NCBI RefSeq assembly: GCF_029937855.1 | Contig: NZ_JAPYPC010000017.1 | Location: 17,202-81,201 of the forward strand | Length of the DNA stretch: 64,000 nt | Source of the DNA: Christiangramia sp. | GTDB lineage: Bacteria > Bacteroidota > Bacteroidia > Flavobacteriales > Flavobacteriaceae | Direction: 5' to 3' | In this document: piece after piece, positions 41,565 through 49,792 of the stretch | How positions within the stretch are numbered: the stretch's first letter is position 1 | Layout: every line of letters begins with the position of its first letter | Notes under the pieces: model-generated | The model's input: only the letters and a program-made list of their open reading frames with translations | Databases searched by the model: none | Told to the model about the DNA's origin: nothing | Made by a program: the position numbers and the translations under genes

Positions 41565-42392
41565 CTAATCCAGTTGGTATATGGTTGTTGTATACACTTC
41601 TCCTAAATCAGATTCATAGCTTATCTCGAGGCTGCCCTGGCTAAGATCAATTTCTTCGGTGTTTTGTAAAACAAATGAAAAATCACGTTTTTCATTGGGA
41701 GTATATACCGCGATTCCTTTAACACTGCCAATAGTTATTGGAGCAACATTTTCAGAAATATAATTGACAAAAATATTTCCATATACAGACATATTGCCTT
41801 TTCTATTAATTGAAATGGAAAGTGTAGGTTTGTTAGACAAATCCAGAGAAACATTATTTAATTCGATTTCAGTGGTAGAGGCTCCTTTACGAATAATTAC
41901 CGGGATACTTATACCAAATACTGTTTTGATGTTTATTGAAATATTTTCATCAGAATCAGTAGATTGTTCACTTCCAAGGGCTGTTTGTTTTTCTACCGCC
42001 CTAAAATATAAGTGAGATCTATATTCGCCATTTTGAAGATTTCCGCTTCTGGTGATTTGTAACTTCAAGGTTTGGGCTTCATTTGGTGCTAAAGAAACCC
42101 TTCTAGGATAATACCTTAAAAATTCATCGGCAAACTTTTGACTTTCCTCAGGTTCAGTAATCTGTTCAAAACTTCCATCTTCTTTCATTTTATACTGAAT
42201 AAATGAAATAGCATAGGTAGCTGAATCACTTCCGGTATTTACAAGATTTACTTCCTGTGAGCGTTCAGGTCCATCAAAAACAATTCTTTTAGGCATGATC
42301 ATAAGATCACCCTGCGCGAAAATGTTTCCCTGAAAACAAATAAAAATAATTAGGCTAAGTAGGAAAATATTTTTTCTTATCATGGGGAACAA
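41565..42392 (-). CDS. PapD-like pilus chaperone
   Basis: A 275-residue exported protein. The signal peptide ends FAQ (about residue 27). Two Ig-like domains follow, with MPKRIVFDGPERSQEVNLVNTG (strand A1/B region), the conserved YYPRRVSLAPNEAQTLKLQIT (the F1-G1 region with basic residues that anchor subunit C-termini) and YRSHLYFRAVE. This is the arrangement of fimbrial periplasmic chaperones. It lies 16 bases after pilin C and just before the adhesin, in the operon. The first ATG (42392) and the ATG at 42383 are both possible starts. Confidence 0.82.
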   Translation of the reverse strand: MFPMIRKNIFLLSLIIFICFQGNIFAQGDLMIMPKRIVFDGPERSQEVNLVNTGSDSATYAISFIQYKMKEDGSFEQITEPEESQKFADEFLRYYPRRVSLAPNEAQTLKLQITRSGNLQNGEYRSHLYFRAVEKQTALGSEQSTDSDENISINIKTVFGISIPVIIRKGASTTEIELNNVSLDLSNKPTLSISINRKGNMSVYGNIFVNYISENVAPITIGSVKGIAVYTPNEKRDFSFVLQNTEEIDLSQGSLEISYESDLGEVYTTTIYQLD

Positions 42393-42408
42393 TATGGTTA
42401 GAATGAGG

Positions 42409-42906
42409 CTAATTATAACTTACGGTAACATTGAAGCCCGAGGCATTTGTATAAAATCCAGCAGCCTGATCAGCCTCCAGATTAAGGGTTGCTCCAATCT
42501 TAAGAATGTCTATTTCTTCACCGCTAACTTCAGGAAGTACAGTGAAATCATCTATCAATAAAAATTGATTGGGATTATTTTCATTAAAAAGCTTAAAATT
42601 TTCGGGAAAAGTGATGGCATAATTATAACTGCCATGTTTTACTACTGCTTCGGCCGCACTTACCTGGCCGGAACTGGCGGGTGCCAGTTGTAAACCAAAA
42701 GTAGTCCTGATTCCTTCGGGCGATAAAATAAGCCTTCCGGGATTATATCCACTTATTACATTTCCAAAATGGAGATCCACACTTTTTGTAATCTGAATAG
42801 GCTCTACCACCACCGCTGTACTATTCACAGAGGTTGAAGCTGAAATTTGAGCCGAGGTAAATTCAACAAAAAAGATCGCAACGAATATTAGAAGTAAGCT
42901 TTTCAT
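42409..42906 (-). CDS. DUF4402 pilin-like subunit C
   Basis: A 165-residue exported protein with a signal peptide ending TSAQ. It has the DUF4402 pattern VVVEPIQITKSVDLHFGNVIS, then SPEGIRTTF, a middle AAEAVVKHGSYNYAITFP block and a C-terminal ASGFNVTVSYN strand. It is 16 bases upstream of the chaperone gene. It resembles the two upstream copies at 43480 and 44191 more than the operon-distal one. Probably a minor or alternate fibre subunit. A hairpin at 42938-42972 precedes it. Confidence 0.8.
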   Translation of the reverse strand: MKSLLLIFVAIFFVEFTSAQISASTSVNSTAVVVEPIQITKSVDLHFGNVISGYNPGRLILSPEGIRTTFGLQLAPASSGQVSAAEAVVKHGSYNYAITFPENFKLFNENNPNQFLLIDDFTVLPEVSGEEIDILKIGATLNLEADQAAGFYTNASGFNVTVSYN

Positions 42907-42937
42907 TTACAGTAGAATAAGTTGAACATATCAAATT

Positions 42938-42972
42938 CTAAAAGCGCCGCCATTACTTGACGGCGCTTTTAG
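42938..42972 (-). terminator. attenuating hairpin between pilin B and pilin C
   Basis: Perfect 12-bp stem CTAAAAGCGCCG / CGGCGCTTTTAG with an 11-base loop lies 16 bases after the pilin B stop. Placed inside the cluster, it would terminate much of the transcription or stabilise the upstream message, giving an excess of pilin B over the chaperone, adhesin and usher. Confidence 0.7.
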
Positions 42973-42988
42973 ATTTATATTTATAATC

Positions 42989-43480
42989 TTATTCGTAGGA
43001 TACAGTAACCGTAACTTTACCTGTATAAATCCCAACTGCCTGTGTGGAAGGAACTGTTAATCTACCTCCAACTTTAAACGAAGATGCAGTATTTCCACTT
43101 GCATTGATATTTGTGGTTAATTGATCTAAGGTCATTGTAGATCCACCAGTTTCCTCAGGGGCGTCTGTAACAGCAACTGTTACCCCATAAGTAGCATCAG
43201 CATCTTTTGAAACTGTAAATACCGGTAACCCAAAAGTAGATAGGGAAGTGATCTCCATATCAGTTGCAGAGAAATTTCTACTATCATCAGCCGGATTAAT
43301 CGTTACAATACCAGAACCGGTTTCAGGAGTTGTAAATGAACCAAAGTCGAGTTTGCCACTGGATGTTATGGAGATTGGTTTAACAATTTCAGCATTTACA
43401 TCAGCAGTGCCGTCAACTGAAGTTTGGGCAAATGAATTTCCTGTTACAGCAAGTAAGGCAATTAAAATAATTTTTTTCAT
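42989..43480 (-). CDS. DUF4402 pilin-like subunit B (probable major subunit)
   Basis: A 163-residue exported protein (from the ATG at 43480; a start at 43495 adds five residues). Signal peptide ends NSFAQ. The DUF4402 body includes VDGTADVNAEIVKPISITSSG and SSFKVGGRLTVPST, and the C-terminus ends GKVTVTVSYE. It has its own hairpin directly downstream and a 190-base region upstream, so it is transcribed from a promoter of its own or with strong attenuation, as expected for the most abundant subunit. Confidence 0.8.
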   Translation of the reverse strand: MKKIILIALLAVTGNSFAQTSVDGTADVNAEIVKPISITSSGKLDFGSFTTPETGSGIVTINPADDSRNFSATDMEITSLSTFGLPVFTVSKDADATYGVTVAVTDAPEETGGSTMTLDQLTTNINASGNTASSFKVGGRLTVPSTQAVGIYTGKVTVTVSYE

Positions 43481-43684
43481 GTTGGTAGGTTTCATAGATT
43501 TTGTTAGCGATGGTAAAGATGGGCTTGTGTGATTGACTTCACCAAAACTTTTCGCTGAGAGGTTATTAATAATCGTTAAAATGCGAGAAGTTGTCGATAA
43601 CTTGTATTGAAATATGCTAAGACCTGAAAATCTGAAAAAAAGATCCCAGAAAATAAATGAAGGTGAATACTTACAAGTCTTAAT

Positions 43685-44191
43685 TCAATTATAACTCACC
43701 ATGATTTCAATGGGAGAAGACGAGGTATAAATCCCTGGTTTTTGTCCTGGGTCAATCTCGAGGGTAGCGCCCACGCTAATAATTTGAGAATCTGTATTTA
43801 AAGTGGAAGAAAGCGAACTTGCTGTAAAATCTTTAATTATAATTCTATCTGAACCATTTCTCATGCTAAAAGAGCCTCTGGGAACATTGATATTATACGA
43901 ATACCCATTTTGTCCTTTCACTTCAAATTCGGCTGCTGAAACATTCGTTGCATTAGCCAGGCTTACATTCCCGTTAATGCTTCGAGTGTGATCGGGATTT
44001 AAAATTACAGAACCCCCCATACCAGCATCGATACTTGCAAAATTCATATTTGAAGTAGTTTTTAGAGAAATAGGTTCAATTATATTTACCGAGGCTGTAA
44101 AAGATGCAGAAGCACTATGCTGCCCAATTCCTTTTGTAGCGATCAAAAGGAACAGAGAACTTATGAGAATATGTTTGATGAAATCCTGCAT
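43685..44191 (-). CDS. DUF4402 pilin-like subunit A
   Basis: A 168-residue exported protein. The signal peptide ends GIGQ (about residue 24), and the body has SASFTASVNIIEPISLKTTSN, SVILNPDHTRSINGNVSL, a variable middle and a C-terminal PIEIMVSYN. It is the first gene of the cluster; the ~190-base gap to pilin B holds no gene. The four DUF4402 members in this locus share a length of 163-170 residues but have diverged in sequence, so they are probably specialised subunits. Confidence 0.8.
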   Translation of the reverse strand: MQDFIKHILISSLFLLIATKGIGQHSASASFTASVNIIEPISLKTTSNMNFASIDAGMGGSVILNPDHTRSINGNVSLANATNVSAAEFEVKGQNGYSYNINVPRGSFSMRNGSDRIIIKDFTASSLSSTLNTDSQIISVGATLEIDPGQKPGIYTSSSPIEIMVSYN

Positions 44192-44398
44192 AAACTAAAA
44201 GTAAACAATTCTATTTAATTTAAACCGATGAAAAACAAAAAAAAACGATAAAATGCATTTTCCCTTAAATATTTCATTGAATCACAATTCCTACGGTGTT
44301 AAAATTTAATAGGAACGAAAGAGACATCATACATAAAATCTTCTTAAGCAATTGGTTTCAATTTCTTTTTCTAATTTAGACACAAATCTTATTATCTC

Positions 44399-44821
44399 AT
44401 GAAGAATACCTATCAAACAATTTTAAATTTAAGAAATGTAGATCTGGGACTATTGATTTTTAGAATAGCTATTGCATCTCTTATGCTTACTCATGGCTTT
44501 CCTAAGTTAATGGATTTCTTCGGTTCAGATGAAATAAAATTTGGAGACCCCATTGGATTGGGAGAGCAGTTATCTTTTAGTCTGGCCGTCTTTGCTGAGT
44601 TTGTGTGTGCCCTCTTTATTTTATTTGGCTTTTTAACCAGATTTGCAGCTATTCCTATTATAATTACAATGGCTGTAGCGGCTCTCATAGTACATATGCC
44701 TGACGGTTTTGGAAGACAGGAACTGCCATTATTATATATGTTTGGTTTTATTCTTCTTGCCTTTACCGGCGCGGGGAAATATTCTGTGGATTATTTACTT
44801 CAGAATAAAAAGAAGCTTTGA
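44399..44821 (+). CDS. DoxX family membrane protein
   Basis: A 140-residue protein with four membrane helices. DLGLLIFRIAIASLMLTHGFPKLMDF and EFVCALFILFGFLTRFAAIPIIITMAVA are typical of DoxX. Members are linked to redox control and to thiol/sulfide metabolism in membranes. Its TGA overlaps the TTG start of the next gene (TTGA, 44818-44821), so it is cotranslated with the gluconate genes, an unusual partner. Confidence 0.85.
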   Translation: MKNTYQTILNLRNVDLGLLIFRIAIASLMLTHGFPKLMDFFGSDEIKFGDPIGLGEQLSFSLAVFAEFVCALFILFGFLTRFAAIPIIITMAVAALIVHMPDGFGRQELPLLYMFGFILLAFTGAGKYSVDYLLQNKKKL

Positions 44822-46713
44822 GTACAGTCTATATTTTGATGGGTGTAGCCGGGGTTGGTAAGACCACCTTAGGAAAAATGCTGGCAAAGGAACTGTCCTT
44901 ATCTTTTTACGATGCAGATGATTTCCATTCTCAATTAAATAAAAATAAGATGAAAGCCGGAACTCCCCTGGATGATAATGATAGGGAATCCTGGTTGAAC
45001 TCCTTATCCATTGCCATTAAAAAGTGGGGTGATTCAAATGGAGCAGTGCTTGCCTGTTCAGCTTTAAAAGAAAAATACAGAAAAATATTATCCCGTAATG
45101 ATGCTGTGAAAATTGAGTGGATCTATTTATATGAAGATTATGAAACAATTGCAAAAAGAATTCAGCAAAGAAAACTTCATTTTTTTGATCCTCTTTTATT
45201 AAAATCACAATTTGAAATTCTCGAACCACCAACTTATGGAATCACTGTGAAAGTTGAGGCCAATCCAGAGAAATCATTAAAAGAAATTTTGGAAAAGATA
45301 AAAAGACCAGAAATTGGATTGATAGGCCTTGGTGTTATGGGACAGAGTCTTGCCCTTAATATTGCAGGGAAGGGATATCCCGTTTCAGTATACAACCGGC
45401 AGGCGGGTGAAAAAGAAAAGAATATCGCCCAATTATTCGCTAAATCTCACGCCCATAGATTTCAAATTCCGGCTTATGATGATCTGAAAAAGTTCATTCT
45501 AGGGCTGGAAACTCCACGAAATATTTTGATGATGGTGAAGGCGGGTTTTGCAGTTGATGCTGTTATAGAAGATGTCTTAGCCTTTCTTGAGCCTGGAGAT
45601 CTTATAATGGATGGGGGAAACTCCCATTTTAAAGATACCGAAAGAAGAGCAGAGGCATTAAAAAGTAAAGGAATTAAATATTTAGGAGTAGGAATTTCCG
45701 GAGGGGAAGAGGGCGCTTTAAATGGCCCTTCTATTATGCCAGGAGGGGTTGAAAGCGCATATAACAGAGTGAAACCTGTTCTTGAAGCGATCTCTGCCCG
45801 GGATAAACATGGCGAGCCCTGCTGTGCTTATATAGGTTCGGGAACCTCGGGACATTATGTGAAAATGGTCCACAACGGGATCGAATACGGCGAGATGCAA
45901 CTTATCGCTGAATTTTATTATTTCATGAGATTCTTTCAGCAGAGATCTCCTGAAGATATTTCGGAAATTTTCTCCGAATGGAATGATTCAGAAAGAAGTT
46001 ATTTACTGGGAATAACTTATCATATCTTGAAAAAGAAAGAGGCTAACGAGCCTATTATTGATAAAATTCTGGATGTAGCCGGGCAAAAAGGCACTGGCGG
46101 GTGGACTACCAGTTCCGCTCTTGAGTTAGGAGTATCTCTGGATACAATAACTGCTTCGGTAATGGCAAGAAATATTTCCGGGCTTAAAGCTCAAAAAGAA
46201 AAAGCAAAAGATCTTTACAAAGGATTGAATTCAAACAGCGTAGATATTTCCCTGAAAAACCTTTTTGCGGCCTATAAAGCAGCTTCAATAATAAATCACT
46301 CAATTGGCTTTGAATTATTGCGAATAGCTTCCAAAGAATACAAATGGAATTTGAATCTATCAGAAATTGCCCGCCTCTGGACCAATGGCTGCATCATAAG
46401 ATCGTCCTTTATGGAAGAACTTGTGGAAATATTTGGATCTGAAAATGAAGATCATTTGTTACTGCATCCTAGAGTAATAGATCATTTGAATATGCGAAAA
46501 CTCCAATTTATTAATACCGTGGCAGAAATTCAGAAAGCAGGTTGCCCCATGCAGGTTAGTTCAGCGGCTTTGAATTATTTTCTAAATTTTATTAGAGGAA
46601 ATACTTCAGCAAATATAATACAGGCGCAGAGGGATTATTTTGGGGCTCATACTTATGAAAGGACGGACAAACCAAGAAGAAATTTTTTTCATACAAACTG
46701 GAATATTAAGTAA
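44818..46713 (+). CDS. gluconokinase / 6-phosphogluconate dehydrogenase fusion
   Basis: A 631-residue fusion. The N-terminal domain (1-~160) is a gluconokinase with the P-loop GVAGVGKTTLGK, the DADDFHS acidic pair and the LACSALKEKYRK lid. Residues about 165-631 are a decarboxylating 6-phosphogluconate dehydrogenase with GLIGLGVMGQSLALNI, the GNSHFKDTERRAEAL loop, the ISGGEEGALNGPSIMPGG motif and HNGIEYGEMQLI. It would convert gluconate to 6-phosphogluconate and then to ribulose-5-phosphate, with NADPH, in one polypeptide. TTG start; its last base is the first base of the permease gene start region. The domain join, not the activities, is the notable feature. Confidence 0.9.
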   Translation: MSTVYILMGVAGVGKTTLGKMLAKELSLSFYDADDFHSQLNKNKMKAGTPLDDNDRESWLNSLSIAIKKWGDSNGAVLACSALKEKYRKILSRNDAVKIEWIYLYEDYETIAKRIQQRKLHFFDPLLLKSQFEILEPPTYGITVKVEANPEKSLKEILEKIKRPEIGLIGLGVMGQSLALNIAGKGYPVSVYNRQAGEKEKNIAQLFAKSHAHRFQIPAYDDLKKFILGLETPRNILMMVKAGFAVDAVIEDVLAFLEPGDLIMDGGNSHFKDTERRAEALKSKGIKYLGVGISGGEEGALNGPSIMPGGVESAYNRVKPVLEAISARDKHGEPCCAYIGSGTSGHYVKMVHNGIEYGEMQLIAEFYYFMRFFQQRSPEDISEIFSEWNDSERSYLLGITYHILKKKEANEPIIDKILDVAGQKGTGGWTTSSALELGVSLDTITASVMARNISGLKAQKEKAKDLYKGLNSNSVDISLKNLFAAYKAASIINHSIGFELLRIASKEYKWNLNLSEIARLWTNGCIIRSSFMEELVEIFGSENEDHLLLHPRVIDHLNMRKLQFINTVAEIQKAGCPMQVSSAALNYFLNFIRGNTSANIIQAQRDYFGAHTYERTDKPRRNFFHTNWNIK

Positions 46714-48059
46714 TGGATTTACAGATTTTATTTGCTGTTCTGGCTGGTATTGCCATCCTTTTATTTCTAATATTAAAGCTAAAGATCCAGGCATTTCTCG
46801 CCTTGCTTATTGTTTGCATTTTGGTAGGAGTATTTGCCGGTTTACCTGCAACAGATATTATTGCTACCATGCAGGAAGGTATGGGGAGTACCCTGGGATT
46901 TGTCGCCACAGTTGTGGGTCTGGGAGCCTTATTTGGTGGAATCCTGGAACAATCTGGCGGAGCGAAGAACCTGGCGAGATATCTTCTGGAAAAGACGGGT
47001 GAAAAGCGTTCACCCTGGGCGATGATGTTTACAGGTTTTATCGTTGCGATACCAGTTTTTTTTGATGTTGCTTTTATAATCCTGGTGCCCATCACTTATG
47101 CTTTGAGTAAGAAAACAGGCAGATCTTTACTATTATACGCACTTCCTTTACTTGCAGGTTTAACGATCACACATGCTTTTATTCCACCAACCCCAGGACC
47201 CATAGCCGTAGCAGATATCCTGGGAGCCGAACTTGGCTGGGTGATCTTATTTGGAATGCTAACCGGTATACCTGTAGCTGTGATCAGCGGACCTGTCTTT
47301 GCAAAATATATATCAAAAAAGATATTTATAAAGCCTTTGGAAATAGTTGATTCAACTAACTTTAATCAAAAAGAGCTGCCTTCCCCGGCTTTGATTTGCA
47401 CTATTATATTTGTCCCTATTTTTTTGATAGTAAGCAATACGGTTTTAAATAGCCCTTTTATTCCTGAAAACTCCATCCCTTCAAAACTTCTTTATGGAAT
47501 AAATCTATTAGGGCACCCGTTTTCAGCCTTAATAATCGCAAACCTGCTTGCCTGGTATTTTATTGGGATTAGAAGGGGAATGGGAAAACAATTTTTGAAT
47601 AAAACAGCGTTAAAATCTTTTGAGGCAGCTGGGATCATTATTTTGTTGACGGGAGCTGGCGGTGCTTTTAAACAAATACTTATCAGGACAGGAGCAGGAG
47701 AGATGATTGCCCAATCACTAAATGGAACTTTCTTCAACCCCCTCGTATTTGGATTTACTGTGGCATTAATTGTAAGGCTTCTTCAGGGCTCAGCTACGGT
47801 TGCAATGATCACTGCTGCAGGAATTACAGCTCCAGTGCTTACATCTACCTTAATATCTCCCGCCGAAACTTCCCTTGTGGTGATCGCTATCGCTGCTGGT
47901 GCTTCGGGTTTCTCCCATGTTAATGATAGCGGTTTTTGGCTCGTTGGTAAATATTTAGGATTAACCGAAAAACAAACCTTCAAAACCTGGACCGTAATGA
48001 CAGGAATGATCGCTATCCTGGGTTTGCTCGTAAGCTCCATTATTTACTACCTTATATAA
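46713..48059 (+). CDS. GntP family gluconate permease
   Basis: A 448-residue inner-membrane transporter with about 12-14 helices. The signatures GLPATDIIATMQEGMGSTLGFVATVVGLGALFGGILEQSGGA, the middle AFIPPTPGPIAVADILG and the late GFSHVNDSGFWLVGKYLGL match GntP/GntT H+:gluconate symporters (pieces). It starts on the last base of the fused kinase/dehydrogenase gene, so uptake and use of gluconate are encoded in one transcript. The downstream hairpin at 48063-48082 points in the direction of the opposing gene. Confidence 0.9.
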   Translation: MDLQILFAVLAGIAILLFLILKLKIQAFLALLIVCILVGVFAGLPATDIIATMQEGMGSTLGFVATVVGLGALFGGILEQSGGAKNLARYLLEKTGEKRSPWAMMFTGFIVAIPVFFDVAFIILVPITYALSKKTGRSLLLYALPLLAGLTITHAFIPPTPGPIAVADILGAELGWVILFGMLTGIPVAVISGPVFAKYISKKIFIKPLEIVDSTNFNQKELPSPALICTIIFVPIFLIVSNTVLNSPFIPENSIPSKLLYGINLLGHPFSALIIANLLAWYFIGIRRGMGKQFLNKTALKSFEAAGIIILLTGAGGAFKQILIRTGAGEMIAQSLNGTFFNPLVFGFTVALIVRLLQGSATVAMITAAGITAPVLTSTLISPAETSLVVIAIAAGASGFSHVNDSGFWLVGKYLGLTEKQTFKTWTVMTGMIAILGLLVSSIIYYLI

Positions 48060-48062
48060 AAA

Positions 48063-48082
48063 AACCGCTGTAAACAGCGGTT
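48063..48082 (-). terminator. terminator of the 48089 gene
   Basis: Stem AACCGCTGT / ACAGCGGTT with a 2-4 base loop. On the minus strand it is followed by TTTTTTTATAT. It lies just past the stop of the 48089-48415 gene and also bounds gntP. Confidence 0.75.
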
Positions 48083-48088
48083 GAAAAA

Positions 48089-48415
48089 TTATATCTTTTC
48101 GTCAGATTTTGGATGATCGGTAGATTTTTTATGATCTGGTCTGGCAGCTTTTTTATTGTATTGCCAGTTTTGTTCATCTGGTAATCTTCCTTCCTTATTC
48201 GGGAGATCTGAATTACTCGCTGGAATGTCTAGATCTTTTCCTGTGAAATCTACCTCTCTTTCGCGATCTAAATCCTTATCCTGCCCTTTGTTCATGCTCC
48301 GGCCTTTAGCATTTAAAGCCTGTTCATCTTCTTTAGTGACTTCAGGATTATAAGACATATCCTTAGGTTTAGACTTTTTTGCTTCTTCTTGTGGTCTTTT
48401 TACTTCTTTCTTCAT
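48089..48415 (-). CDS. hydrophilic hypothetical protein (108 aa)
   Basis: A 108-residue protein that I do not recognise. It is extremely charged, starts MKKEVKRPQEEAKKSKPKDM and contains NPEVTKEDEQALNAKGRSMNKG. It is rich in Lys, Asp, Glu and Pro, has no hydrophobic core and is probably disordered. Codon use is like its neighbours. It has its own terminator downstream (48063-48082). Stress-related hydrophilin-like roles are possible but not shown. Confidence 0.6.
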   Translation of the reverse strand: MKKEVKRPQEEAKKSKPKDMSYNPEVTKEDEQALNAKGRSMNKGQDKDLDREREVDFTGKDLDIPASNSDLPNKEGRLPDEQNWQYNKKAARPDHKKSTDHPKSDEKI

Positions 48416-48511
48416 AATCTGTCAATTTTTGTTCTTTTAAATTTAAAGAATAAGCCAGGGAAAATTCATAATAGCCGGTTAAATTCAAGTTAAACCTAGA
48501 GATAAAAAAAA

Positions 48512-48530
48512 GGAAAGCATTGTGCTTTCC
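48512..48530 (-). terminator. terminator of the OmpA-like gene
   Basis: Stem GGAAAGCA / TGCTTTCC with a 3-base loop, followed in the minus direction by TTTTTTTT. It lies 30 bases past the OmpA stop. Confidence 0.85.
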
Positions 48531-48559
48531 TTTCTAATATCCTGAAGAAGAATGGTAAA

Positions 48560-49405
48560 TTATTGCTTCGCAACCGCTGCATCACCTTCTAACATTGCAA
48601 AGAATTTATCAAGATTAGGAATAATCACAATTCTTGTTCTACGGTTTTTGGCCATATTATCTTTGTTTGTGTTTTCAACAAGTGGCTGATAACTGCTTCT
48701 TCCCGCTGCAATCAGTTTAGATGGCTCTACGTTATATTTGTCCTGTAACAACCTAACAATTGAAGTAGCTCGTCTCACACTTAGATCCCAGTTATCTTGT
48801 AAATAAGATTCTTTAACCATTGTTCTGTCATCTGTATGACCTTCAATCATAACCTCCATGGCTGGTTCACTATTAATCACTTCCGCAAGTTTTTTAAGTA
48901 ATGGTTGAGCTTCCTTGGTTACTCTATAGCTACCACTTCCAAATAAAAGCTTGTCTGAAACATTGATCATTACCACAGTTTCATCTACGCTAATATCAAT
49001 ATCGTCCTCGTCTGCTCCTTCAGAGATGTTTTGCTTAAGATTATAAGAAACAGCAAGATTTATAGAATCTTCAAGGGTTTTAGCTCCTTTTACTTTTTCC
49101 GGATCGATTTTGGAAATCGTATTTCGCATCTTGTCTTTAGTATTTTTAGACATTACGGTTAAATCATTCATTTCCATCATTCCCTCATTTTCTGTTCTAA
49201 GGGAATTTATTTTTGCATTATAATCAGCAACCCTTTCTTCGATCCTAGCATATTTTTCTTCAATTTCTTCTTTTTCGACGCGTGTTTTTTGTAAAGTACT
49301 TCGGGTATCATTTAACTCGCCCTCAAGCGCAACGTATTTTTTCTTAGAAACACATGAGGTTAGCATGGTTGCTGCTAAAACGCTTACAGTTATTACTCTT
49401 TTCAT
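48560..49405 (-). CDS. OmpA-family peptidoglycan-associated lipoprotein
   Basis: A 281-residue lipoprotein: MKRVITVSVLAATMLTSC gives the lipobox (Cys18). A coiled-coil stretch (about residues 30-80, ELNDTRSTLQKTRVEKEEIEEK in pieces) is followed by an OmpA C-terminal domain with MIEGHTDDRTM, NWDLSVRRATSIVRLLQD and AAGRSSYQPLVENTN. These bind diaminopimelate in peptidoglycan and link the outer membrane to the cell wall. It is monocistronic with a strong terminator. A conserved Bacteroidota arrangement; the final VAKQ tail is short. Confidence 0.9.
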   Translation of the reverse strand: MKRVITVSVLAATMLTSCVSKKKYVALEGELNDTRSTLQKTRVEKEEIEEKYARIEERVADYNAKINSLRTENEGMMEMNDLTVMSKNTKDKMRNTISKIDPEKVKGAKTLEDSINLAVSYNLKQNISEGADEDDIDISVDETVVMINVSDKLLFGSGSYRVTKEAQPLLKKLAEVINSEPAMEVMIEGHTDDRTMVKESYLQDNWDLSVRRATSIVRLLQDKYNVEPSKLIAAGRSSYQPLVENTNKDNMAKNRRTRIVIIPNLDKFFAMLEGDAAVAKQ

Positions 49406-49792
49406 AAATAGATTTTTAAATTTAATTGATTATTTAGTTTTATTAATCGATCGTATAAGGCGAGAATAGTGCCAACCTGTTAAAATCCTACTTAAGTAAT
49501 TAGAATAAGATAAACTCGAAAAATCCTGTAAGTAATTGATTTTATTGAGTTTGACCTGAATATGTCTGCCAATATGATATTCAGGATTTAGTGTTTCTTT
49601 AAAAATATCTTCAAAAGCTGAATTTCTAATTAGTGTAGAAAAATGCTTTAATTGTGTAAATTTTCTCCACAATATGGAGCAATTTAAACTTGATAAAAGA
49701 CTATATAGAATTCTAGCAAACCTCCACTTTAACACAAGTTTACCAGAAATTAAGATACTATAGTTTCGGAATAATGACTCTAAACGATAACT
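49406..49792. other. gene-free divergent promoter region of OmpA-like and tamB
   Basis: AT-rich, with several short repeated words (AAGTAATT, TTTTATT). A 101-codon frame at 49430-49735 lacks any protein-like pattern. The TAGTTTCG at 49761-49768 is a one-mismatch -7 element suitable for tamB, whose TTG start is 25 bases downstream. Confidence 0.45.

Noticed and set aside
49430..49735. 101-codon ORF on the minus strand between the OmpA-like gene and tamB
   Set aside because: Its translation has no domain, repeat or signal and is rich in Leu/Ser/Tyr as expected from AT-rich DNA; it occupies the divergent promoter region of two real genes.
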